In this document: piece by piece, positions 26,734 through 34,519 of the stretch | How the letters are laid out: every line of letters begins with the position of its first letter | Position numbering within the stretch: position 1 is the first letter of the stretch | DNA from: DAOPZC01 sp035353175 | GTDB taxonomy: Bacteria; Verrucomicrobiota; Kiritimatiellia; RFP12; UBA1067 | Length of the DNA: 48,679 nt | Assembly (NCBI GenBank): GCA_035353175.1 | Contig: DAOPZC010000037.1 | Span: 1-48,679 of the forward strand | Direction: 5' to 3' | Notes under the pieces: generated by a model | What the model saw: only the letters and a program-made list of their open reading frames with translations | Database searches by the model: none | What the model was told of the DNA's origin: nothing | Translations under genes and position numbers: made by a program

Positions 26734-29700
26734 TTAAGGATTTCCGGCGCTTCGCGGCGGGCGCACACGCAGCAGGTCGGCAAGGCGCTGGCGCGACGAC
26801 TCCACACGTTGCGGCGCGGACAACAGGCGAAGGTCGTACGCCGTCGCCGCATCCGTCTTGCCTGCCACGCCGCCTTCGGCCGCTTCGAGAGCCTGACCCT
26901 CGAGCCTTATCCATTGACCCGCGCGGAATTCGCCGGCCTCTCCCGTCAGCGCCGCCGCGCCCGCTTCGCGCGACAGCGTGAAACGCCCCTCGCCGAACGG
27001 CATGACCGCGACTTGCTCAGACTGCCGCAAGTCTTTCGCATCCAGCGACAGAAAAGCGAAATCGCCTTTTCCGGGCAACACGTCCCTACCGCCCACCGCG
27101 AGCCCCTCTTGCGCGGCCGCGGCCACAACATTTCCCGGACCGTCGAACATCACATAGAGCGTACGGCCTGCGGAAAGCCCCGCACGGATCTCCGGATATT
27201 TTCCATGCGCGGAGATCGTCACCTGCCGCGTCTCGTCCGACATGTTGACCGCCGTCAGCGCACGCCCGTTGCGCAAGGCGACATCGAAAACCAGCACGCT
27301 TCCGTCATCGGCGGAGGTTTTGACACGGTCAACGTCCGAAAACTCGTCGAGAAACCGGCGGTACAACGCCCGTCCCTGTCGCCCCGTGTCGTCCAACAGC
27401 TCCACCGTCGCCGGCACCCAGCAGACGCGTCGGTTTTGCGAGGCCAGAAGAGAAACCTCGGCCGGCATGTCGCGCCGCGCGAAGGGGGGTACAGGCGAGC
27501 CCGCCACGGGCGCTAATCCCAATTTTTCCAGTCGGTCGAGGCGCGCGGGGCGGCGGTCCGCATCGAACCGCGGATCACCGGTAAGCAGCAACGCGCCTCC
27601 TTTCTGCACAAACTCCGCGACGCGCGCGAAGGCGGCGTCGTCCGGGCACACCGCCATGGGCCACACCAGCGCCCGCGCCGCGGCGGGCAGGCGGTCGAGC
27701 GACTCCTCGTTGATCACGCCGAACGGGACATTGGCGCTGATCAGCCAATCGGCCGAGCGGCGCAGACCCTCGTGGATGCGCGCGGACTCGGGACCGAGAC
27801 GGAAGCTGTCGGGCAGCACCAGATAGAGTTGCGGCGGCTCGTAGCGCGGCTCCGCCGTGCGGAAGAGCAGCATCATGTTGCGATAGGCCTCGAGCACCGG
27901 CTTGGGCGTGAGGTCCGCGTGATTGATGCCCCACGGAAACACGCTGTCCCGGAAGTCCTTCCAGCTCCAGTTCGCCATAAAAGAGGCCCCCATGCCGAGC
28001 GCGTAGTGGCCGACCGCGAGATAGTGGTTGACCGAGGCCCCGGCAGGATCGCCCCATTCGCCCTTGTTGCGCGCCGTATGTGCGGCTTTGGAGCCAAACT
28101 CGCCGAGCGAAAAACTCTTTCCCTCGAACCGGCGGTCGATGAGTTTCAATACCCCGCGCAGATGATCCACCGCGCCGTAGTGGTGGATGTTGGAGAAATC
28201 GATGCCCGCTGTATCCAGCACTTTCTCCGACGCGGTCAGATTCTGCAGATGGCCCACCGTGACCGGCGCGTGCGGCGCCGCCGCCTTGACCGACTCGCCG
28301 TTGGCCCGCTGCCAGCGCGCGTAGATCCACGCGCGGAAACGCTCGTTGTCGCGCACGCGCAGATCGTCCCAACCGGCCGCCTTCGCGCCGAAATCGATCG
28401 CGGGCTTCGCGCCGGCCCCCTTCCAGGCCTCGCAAGCCGCCTGCACGGAGCCGTATTTAGCCGCGAGCCACGTCTCGTAGAGCGGCCGCAGCACCGCCGC
28501 ATTGCTGAGCGCCGTGCCCGGCTCGTTCTGGATGTCGTACATCATGCCGTGAAACGAGCGGTAGCGTCCGGCCCAGAACCGGTTCCAGTCCTGCTGCGCT
28601 TGCAGCTCCGCCTCCGACAGGTCCAGCGGAATCCAGTCGTGGAGCGAAAGAAAAATCGACACCTGATTGGGCTGCGCCAGCTGCACCATGGCGTCCGTCT
28701 GACGGCAGGTCTTTTCCGGACGGCTGGCGAGATCGAACGACGTCGCCCGCGCGGTCGGATTCGTCGCATTGCAGAAGGGGGAGAAGTGCAGGATGCGCAG
28801 CGTATTCATCGCGAAGTCGCCCATCCGCTCGAAGTCGCGCCGCCACACCAACGGGTCCTCGTTGCCGGAGTACCACATCATGCCGGTCGTATTCGCACCG
28901 CCGAAGAAGAGCGGGCGTCCGTTGAAGCGGAAATAGTTTTGGGCCAGTTCGACGGTCGGGCCCTCCGCACAGCGCGCCGGATTCGAAACCGTGAAACCGC
29001 TCCGCATCACGTCGACCGGCTTGCCGTCCGCCAGCAGCTCAGCGGAAAAATCGAGAAAATCCGGCAGCGCCCGTTCCACCCGCCACGTCGCGACGGCGAC
29101 CCCGCCCGTCACCGGCGTTTCCGCCACGACGGCGCCGCCCACATGGAAACGCACAGCGAGCGTCCCGGATGACGATCGCACCGTCGCGTGGAGCACCGCC
29201 GCATCTCCGGGCTTGTAACTGGCGAAGTCGCTTTTCAGCGTCGTGAGGTACGACGGCGCGAGCAACCTCTGGCAGGCCGACACGAACAGGCGGTCGGCAA
29301 CGGGAAAATCGCCGTTGAACAGATCGCGGTTCGTGACGCCGACGAGGCCCCAGTTCGACCCCGCATAGGGCCCGCGGAAGTTCAGCACCAGCGCTGCGGC
29401 AGGCCCGCGCGGCCTTCCGAAACGGTCCGCCGTTTCAAGCAGCGGTATCCACCGGGCCTGCACATCCGGAAAAACCGGGCTGTTGTTGCCGGTCATGGCG
29501 ATGGCGGCCGGCCCCTCCAAAGAAATTCCCGAGCGCCATTTTTCTGGAACCACATATTGATCCGTCGCGGTCGCGACGGTTGCGACGTTGCGCAAGAGGA
29601 ACGACGGATCGAACACCCCGATCTGGTCAGGGTGCAATTTCATCGTGTCGCCCGGCTCACCGTATCGGGTGTTGAGGCGCCCCGCGTCGCGGCGGACAGC

Positions 29701-30642
29701 GTCGATCTCTTTGGCCAGCGGCCAGAGCGCCTGCGTTGTCCAGCCCGCATCGCCATCGTCGCCGAGCAGATCGAAGGCATAGCCGCCGATGGAGAAAAAC
29801 GCTCCCCCCGCCTTGAGGTAGGCGCGGAAATTTTCGACGGCCGCCCGCGGAAAAAACGGCGCGGACGGCAACACCAGCAAGTCCACATTGTCCCGGCTAA
29901 GCCCCGTCTTTTCACACAACTCGGCCGCCCGCAGAAACACCGGCGAGAACCCCGCTTCACGCAAGAGCTTCGCGAGGCGCTCGGGATCGGCATGGCCGGG
30001 CTGTTTCTCGACGGAAGACTCCCGCAGAATCGCGATCCGACGGCCCGCCGGATCGACAGGCCGAACCGGCAGAGCCGCTTCGCTGGCCGGGGCCTTGCGC
30101 TTCTCGCAGACAACGAACTCCAGATCCGCGATGTCAACCCTTTGGTTGCCGAAGTTGAACCCCATCAGCAACCGGTCCACGCTGAGAAAATTGCGTTTTT
30201 TATCGCCCCGCGGCTGGTGTCCCAATGCGCTGAACGGAATGAACACGGCGCGCCACGCCCCTTTGAGTCCGGCAATCCCCTTGCCGTCTTCAGGTGACAC
30301 GGCGCACATCCACATATCGCCGTCCTTCTCGCGGAGCCAGAGGTGCATGGCGGCTTCGGGTGAGGCCTCCTCCACCAACAGCTTGAAGCGCACGCCGTAC
30401 GCATCGGGCGGAACCGTCACCTTGTCGAGCAGGCTGTTGCCGTATCCCCGGACGTTCCGGTAGGCGAACCGGAGCGACGGGCGCCCTTCAAATGTCCTGC
30501 CCGCCGAGACTTCGGGCGCGTTGCCGCCGTCCTGATTCGCCTGCCAGCGCGCCGAGTCATCGATGGGCAGCGCCACTCTGCCCGCCTGCGCCACCCAAGC
30601 CATCCCCGCCGCCATCAGCCCCCCAATAAACAGTCGCATCAT
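26734..30642 (-). CDS. Large multidomain glycoside hydrolase, clan GH-A
   Basis: A 1302-residue exported enzyme (signal peptide 1-20, MMRLFIGGLMAAGMAWVAQA). Residues 20-185 look like a carbohydrate-binding sandwich. Residues 205-310 are a glutamine-amidotransferase-like fold (RRIAILRES, VDLLVLPSAPFFPRAAVENF). The catalytic barrel spans about 560-950, with the acid/base candidate Glu in DIQNEPGT and the nucleophile candidate Glu in SLGEFGS, as in families GH5 and GH42. A second amidotransferase-like domain follows at about 965-1070 (ALVWPMAVCPDD, GGALLLTGDPRFD), like the trimerisation domain of GH42 galactosidases. Start: GGGAG lies upstream. Substrate not readable; beta-galactoside or beta-glucan is possible. 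Confidence 0.82.
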   Translation of the reverse strand: MMRLFIGGLMAAGMAWVAQAGRVALPIDDSARWQANQDGGNAPEVSAGRTFEGRPSLRFAYRNVRGYGNSLLDKVTVPPDAYGVRFKLLVEEASPEAAMHLWLREKDGDMWMCAVSPEDGKGIAGLKGAWRAVFIPFSALGHQPRGDKKRNFLSVDRLLMGFNFGNQRVDIADLEFVVCEKRKAPASEAALPVRPVDPAGRRIAILRESSVEKQPGHADPERLAKLLREAGFSPVFLRAAELCEKTGLSRDNVDLLVLPSAPFFPRAAVENFRAYLKAGGAFFSIGGYAFDLLGDDGDAGWTTQALWPLAKEIDAVRRDAGRLNTRYGEPGDTMKLHPDQIGVFDPSFLLRNVATVATATDQYVVPEKWRSGISLEGPAAIAMTGNNSPVFPDVQARWIPLLETADRFGRPRGPAAALVLNFRGPYAGSNWGLVGVTNRDLFNGDFPVADRLFVSACQRLLAPSYLTTLKSDFASYKPGDAAVLHATVRSSSGTLAVRFHVGGAVVAETPVTGGVAVATWRVERALPDFLDFSAELLADGKPVDVMRSGFTVSNPARCAEGPTVELAQNYFRFNGRPLFFGGANTTGMMWYSGNEDPLVWRRDFERMGDFAMNTLRILHFSPFCNATNPTARATSFDLASRPEKTCRQTDAMVQLAQPNQVSIFLSLHDWIPLDLSEAELQAQQDWNRFWAGRYRSFHGMMYDIQNEPGTALSNAAVLRPLYETWLAAKYGSVQAACEAWKGAGAKPAIDFGAKAAGWDDLRVRDNERFRAWIYARWQRANGESVKAAAPHAPVTVGHLQNLTASEKVLDTAGIDFSNIHHYGAVDHLRGVLKLIDRRFEGKSFSLGEFGSKAAHTARNKGEWGDPAGASVNHYLAVGHYALGMGASFMANWSWKDFRDSVFPWGINHADLTPKPVLEAYRNMMLLFRTAEPRYEPPQLYLVLPDSFRLGPESARIHEGLRRSADWLISANVPFGVINEESLDRLPAAARALVWPMAVCPDDAAFARVAEFVQKGGALLLTGDPRFDADRRPARLDRLEKLGLAPVAGSPVPPFARRDMPAEVSLLASQNRRVCWVPATVELLDDTGRQGRALYRRFLDEFSDVDRVKTSADDGSVLVFDVALRNGRALTAVNMSDETRQVTISAHGKYPEIRAGLSAGRTLYVMFDGPGNVVAAAAQEGLAVGGRDVLPGKGDFAFLSLDAKDLRQSEQVAVMPFGEGRFTLSREAGAAALTGEAGEFRAGQWIRLEGQALEAAEGGVAGKTDAATAYDLRLLSAPQRVESSRQRLADLLRVRPPRSAGNP

Positions 30643-30836
30643 TTGATCCGTCTCCCTCTTTCTTCACGACACACGGCCCTGACGGATTGGAAGATAACGA
30701 ATCCGCAGATGAAGCCGCAAGGCTATTCCCCGGTCGAACGGCTTTTCTCCCGCCAAGTCCCGAACCGAAAATCCGTCATAGCGCATCTGCCCAGCTTATG
30801 CTAAAATTTTGCCTCAATTTTCCAAGGAAAAAGACT

Positions 30837-32624
30837 ATGCACCTTTATCGCTCTCATACGTGTAACCAACTCCGCGCCACCGACGCAGGCTCAACCGTCA
30901 AGCTTTCCGGCTGGATGTTCCGTGTCCGCGACCACGGCGGCATCCTTTTCATCGATTTGCGCGACCATTACGGCCTCACCCAAGTCGTGGTGCATCCGAG
31001 CCGTTCCTTTTTCGAAGCGCTGAGCAAGGTCAAACTCGAGACCGTCATCACCGTCGTCGGCGAGGTGACGCTGCGCGAAGCCGCCACCATCAACCCCGAC
31101 ATCCCCACAGGCGAGGTGGAACTCGTCGCGAACGAGTGCATCATCGAAGCTTCGGCCGATCAGACGCCGCTTTATCTGCCGGGCGATGAGGATGGCGCGG
31201 AGGATCTGCGCCTGAAATACCGTTTCCTCGATCTGCGCCGCGAACGCATCCACAACAACATCCTGCTGCGCTCGAAGATCATCTCCTTCCTCCGCAAAGC
31301 CATGGAGAGCCACGGCTTCAACGAGTATCAGACGCCGATTCTGACGTGCAGCTCGCCGGAAGGAGCGCGCGATTATCTGGTGCCCAGCCGCGTGCACCAC
31401 GGCAAGTTTTACGCACTGCCGCAGGCCCCGCAGCTCTTCAAGCAGCTCCTGATGGTCGCGGGCTTTGACCGCTATTTCCAGATCGCCCCGTGTTTCCGCG
31501 ACGAGGACGCGCGCGCCGACCGGTCGCCCGGCGAGTTCTACCAGCTCGATATGGAAATGTCCTTCGTCACGCAGGAAGACATTTTCGCCGTGGTCGAAGA
31601 CGTGATTTCGAGCACCTTCGCGACCTTCTCGAAAAAGCAGGTGGATGCCACGCCGTGGGTCCGTATCCCCTACCGCGAATCGATGCTCAAATACGGCTGC
31701 GACAAGCCCGACCTGCGCATTCCGATCGAGATCTTCGACTGCTCCGGGCTTTTCAAAGACTCCGGGTTCAACGCTTTCGCCGCCGCCGTCAAAGCCGGCT
31801 CCGTGGTGCGCGCGATACCGGTTAAAAACATCAAGGACAAGCCCCGCAGCTTCTTCGACAAGCTGGTCGAGCACGCCAAGGGGCTCGGCTCCAAGGGCCT
31901 CGCCTACCTCATCTGGGACGGCGACGCCGTCAAAGGCCCGATTCAGAAGTTCCTCAAGCCGGATGAGCTGGCCGCCCTCGCGGAGATGGGCAACGCCAAG
32001 GACGGCGACGTGATCTTCTTCCTTTGCGACGAGGCCGACAAAGCCGCGAAAATGGCGGGCGACATCCGCATCAAACTCGGGCGCGATCTCGACCTGATCG
32101 ACAAGAACGTCTTCAAATTCTGCTGGATCGTGGACTTCCCGATGTTCGAAAAGGACCCCGAGACGGGCGCGGTGATTTTCTCGCACAACCCGTTCTCGAT
32201 GCCGCAGGGCGGCATGGACGCGCTGCTCAACAAGAACCCGCTCGACATCCTGGCCTACCAGTACGACGTGGTCTGCAACGGCATCGAGCTTTCCAGCGGC
32301 GCGATCCGGAACCACCTGCCCGAGATCATGTACAAGGCGTTCGAAATCGCGGGGTACGGCCCCGAAGTAGTGGAAGAAAAATTCTCTTGCCTGCTCAACG
32401 CGTTCAAGTATGGCGCTCCGCCGCACGGCGGCATCGCCCCCGGCGTTGACCGCATGGTCATGCTGCTGGCAGGAGAGGACAACATCCGCGAAGTCATCGC
32501 TTTTCCGATGAACCAGAAAGCGCAGGACCTGATGATGAACGCGCCCTCCGATGTCACCGAGAAGCAACTCCGCGAACTGCATATCAAGATTCGCGGACGC
32601 GAAGGCCAACCGGTCGAGTCCTAA
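30837..32624 (+). CDS. aspS: Aspartyl-tRNA synthetase (bacterial type)
   Basis: Charges tRNA-Asp, and perhaps tRNA-Asn if nondiscriminating. The 595-residue product has an N-terminal OB domain (LSGWMFRVRDHGGILFIDLRD). The class II core follows with motif 2 in CFRDEDARADRSPGEFYQLDMEM. The bacterial GAD insertion domain is at about 295-420. Motif 3 is in GIAPGVDRMVMLLAGEDNIR. ATG at 30837 has AAGGAAAAA just upstream; a longer in-frame reading from 30687 has no homology. The gene is followed by a strong terminator. Confidence 0.97.
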   Translation: MHLYRSHTCNQLRATDAGSTVKLSGWMFRVRDHGGILFIDLRDHYGLTQVVVHPSRSFFEALSKVKLETVITVVGEVTLREAATINPDIPTGEVELVANECIIEASADQTPLYLPGDEDGAEDLRLKYRFLDLRRERIHNNILLRSKIISFLRKAMESHGFNEYQTPILTCSSPEGARDYLVPSRVHHGKFYALPQAPQLFKQLLMVAGFDRYFQIAPCFRDEDARADRSPGEFYQLDMEMSFVTQEDIFAVVEDVISSTFATFSKKQVDATPWVRIPYRESMLKYGCDKPDLRIPIEIFDCSGLFKDSGFNAFAAAVKAGSVVRAIPVKNIKDKPRSFFDKLVEHAKGLGSKGLAYLIWDGDAVKGPIQKFLKPDELAALAEMGNAKDGDVIFFLCDEADKAAKMAGDIRIKLGRDLDLIDKNVFKFCWIVDFPMFEKDPETGAVIFSHNPFSMPQGGMDALLNKNPLDILAYQYDVVCNGIELSSGAIRNHLPEIMYKAFEIAGYGPEVVEEKFSCLLNAFKYGAPPHGGIAPGVDRMVMLLAGEDNIREVIAFPMNQKAQDLMMNAPSDVTEKQLRELHIKIRGREGQPVES

Positions 32625-32648
32625 GCGGAGTGTCCATCACAAGAAGAG

Positions 32649-32683
32649 GCGCCGGATAGGCGGGAAAAGACCGCGTCCGGCGC
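32649..32683 (+). repeat. Inverted repeat after aspS
   Basis: GCGCCGGA (32649-32656) and TCCGGCGC (32676-32683) can form an eight-bp stem ahead of the main terminator. It may be an mRNA 3'-end structure. Confidence 0.35.
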
Positions 32684-32694
32684 TCTCGGATCTG

Positions 32695-32726
32695 AAAAAC
32701 GGAGGCTTCACACGCCTCCGTTTTTT
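32695..32726 (+). terminator. Rho-independent terminator of aspS
   Basis: AAAAACGGAGGC (32695-32706) pairs with GCCTCCGTTTTT (32714-32725) around a seven-base loop, with a run of six T. It is 70 bases after the aspS stop and could also work leftward because of its A-tract. Confidence 0.9.
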
Positions 32727-32762
32727 GCTATGATGGTGGCGTTTTACAAGGGGAATAAAGAC

Positions 32763-33524
32763 ATGGTTAAAGACAAAGCATATGTATGTAATCTTTGCCG
32801 CAAGGTCATCACCTATTCACCGGAGCAGGCGGGGACTGCCAGCACGTGTCCCTTCTGCAAAGCTTCCATCTCCTTCCCTTCGGAGCACCGCCTCCGTCCC
32901 GCCGCGGCAGCCCGCGGATCCGGACACCGCCTTCTTTGGCCCGGCCTTGCGCTCGCAACCGCGGTTCTGGGGGCAGTCCTCTTTCTTTTATCGGGGCCGC
33001 GCGGCGGCGACGGCAAAGCCGATCAGCCCCCTACCGCACGGCGGGCGCTGATGCAGGAGCGGATCACGGTCGCCCCCATGCCGGTCCGGGTCCGGGGCCA
33101 GCACGCAACCGTTGCGGTCACCGATGTCCGGTATGGATGTCCCGAAGTGTATCAGGCCGCCCTGAAGCGGACCGTCACGACCGAGACGCCGGTCTGCAGC
33201 GTGAGACTCGCCATCACCAATACCGGCAAAGAAAAAGTCGGATACCGTCCCTGGCGGGTCGCCGAAGCGCTGTCCGACCAAAAGAAGGCTGAGCTGACAA
33301 AGGCGGACGGAACACCGTTCAGCTTGGTTTCATTCGGTCTCGACAGCTATCCTGTCGGCGCGCAGATGGCGACGGCGCTGGCGCCGGGCGAAACGTTCAC
33401 CGACCTGATCCTCTTCCTGTGCGACGCGAAGCCGACAGGCGATCTCGAGCTCGTCCTGCCCTGCGAGAACATGGATGGGAAGGGCGAACTCCGTTTCACG
33501 ATCCCCCAAAGCATGGTCCGATAA
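32763..33524 (+). CDS. Membrane protein with N-terminal zinc ribbon
   Basis: A 253-residue protein I cannot name. Residues 7-30 form a zinc ribbon (CNLCRKVITYSPEQAG then CPFC). Residues 55-74 are one hydrophobic helix (GLALATAVLGAVLFLLSG). The rest, from about 95, is a beta-rich domain resembling extracytoplasmic DUF4352-like sandwiches: VCSVRLAITNTGKEKVGY, then ALAPGETFTDLILFLCD. That places the ribbon in the cytoplasm and the sandwich outside. ATG at 32763 follows GGGGAATAAAGAC; an ATG at 32730 overlaps the terminator and is unlikely. It converges on rnhB with 18 bases between. Confidence 0.7.
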   Translation: MVKDKAYVCNLCRKVITYSPEQAGTASTCPFCKASISFPSEHRLRPAAAARGSGHRLLWPGLALATAVLGAVLFLLSGPRGGDGKADQPPTARRALMQERITVAPMPVRVRGQHATVAVTDVRYGCPEVYQAALKRTVTTETPVCSVRLAITNTGKEKVGYRPWRVAEALSDQKKAELTKADGTPFSLVSFGLDSYPVGAQMATALAPGETFTDLILFLCDAKPTGDLELVLPCENMDGKGELRFTIPQSMVR

Positions 33525-33542
33525 GCCGCGGGGCAGCGCGCT

Positions 33543-34190
33543 TCAATACTCGAATCCGGGGAGCTTCTGGTCCGCGTCCTGCACGGGCCTGAAGGTGTGG
33601 CGATGTTCCGGGCAGGAACCGTATTTAAAAAGCGCGGCCATGTGCGCGTTCACGCCATATCCTTTGTTCACGGCGAAACCGTACTGCGGATACTGCTCGT
33701 GGAGTTTCGTCATGAAACGATCGCGGCTCACTTTGGCCACCACGCTTGCGGCCGCGATCAGAAAACTCTTCGCGTCTCCCTGGACGATTGCGGTCGAAGG
33801 GCACGGCAATCCTTTCACAGGCAGCCCGTCGACCAACACGTACGCGGCCTTCTGGCGCAACCCCTCGACGGCCCGCCGCATCGCGAGATGGGTCGCCACC
33901 AAAATATTGAGTCGATCGATCTCCTTGGCCGAGCACCACCCCGTGGAGATCACGATTTCCTGCGTGTTGCGGAAAATCTCGAAAAAAGTTTCGCGCCGTG
34001 CAGCCGAAAGCTGTTTGGAATCCGTCAATCCCGAAAGCGTGTCGGCGTAAAGGCGCTCGGCGAGTTCCTGCCGCATCGTGACGGCACCGGCGACCACCGG
34101 CCCAGCGAGGCATCCCCGACCGGCTTCATCAACGCCCGCCAGCACAAGCCCGGGCTGTTCCGCCCACAGTTCTTCCTCGTAACGCAACAT
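33543..34190 (-). CDS. rnhB: Ribonuclease HII
   Basis: Removes ribonucleotides and RNA primers from DNA-RNA hybrids. The four catalytic acids are visible: LAGVDEAGRGCLAGPV (Asp and Glu), GLTDSKQLS (Asp), and Asp in AKVSRDRFM. The C-terminus HRHTFRPVQ is usual. The start is uncertain. ATG at 34190 (MLRYEEELWAEQ) gives 215 residues and the usual short lead before the GVDEAGRG motif. ATG at 34247 (MKRRKTTDRD) would add 19 basic and acidic residues and has only a weak AGAG upstream. Confidence 0.93.
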   Translation of the reverse strand: MLRYEEELWAEQPGLVLAGVDEAGRGCLAGPVVAGAVTMRQELAERLYADTLSGLTDSKQLSAARRETFFEIFRNTQEIVISTGWCSAKEIDRLNILVATHLAMRRAVEGLRQKAAYVLVDGLPVKGLPCPSTAIVQGDAKSFLIAAASVVAKVSRDRFMTKLHEQYPQYGFAVNKGYGVNAHMAALFKYGSCPEHRHTFRPVQDADQKLPGFEY

Positions 34191-34519
34191 CGCGCTTGCG
34201 CCACATCCCTCTTCGGCATCTCTGTCAGTCGTCTTTCTCCGCTTCATCACACGTCCGGCTCTTTTCCCCACAGCCCGCCCCGTCTAGCCGCCAAGGGCTG
34301 TTTAAGTTCCCAGATGATAACACACTCCGGGAGCCCTGCGCGATGAAGGAACGGGTACTTAGATTCTTAATTGCGCTGACGCCTCAGGTTTTTTTGCCGC
34401 ACGGTTGATTCGACGGCGCGGAGCACTGCGCAAAAGTGATAAAAGATCGTGCGCAAAACCGTATATATTTTCAGCGATAGCCCCGCTACAGTACAAACAT
34501 CTTCGCGAAAGGCTTCTCT
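34191..34519. other. Intergenic region between rnhB and the beta-helix gene
   Basis: This 329-base stretch holds no convincing gene; part may encode the alternative rnhB N-terminus. The only structure I see is a direct repeat TGCGCAAAA at 34427-34435 and 34450-34458, 23 bases apart start to start. An AT-rich TATATATTTT follows at 34462-34471, about 50 bases before the next ATG. This could be part of that gene's promoter, but no clear -35 box fits. Confidence 0.35.

Noticed and set aside
30891..32609. A minus-strand open frame of 572 codons opposite aspS
   Set aside because: It mirrors the AspRS codons and has no start context or homology.
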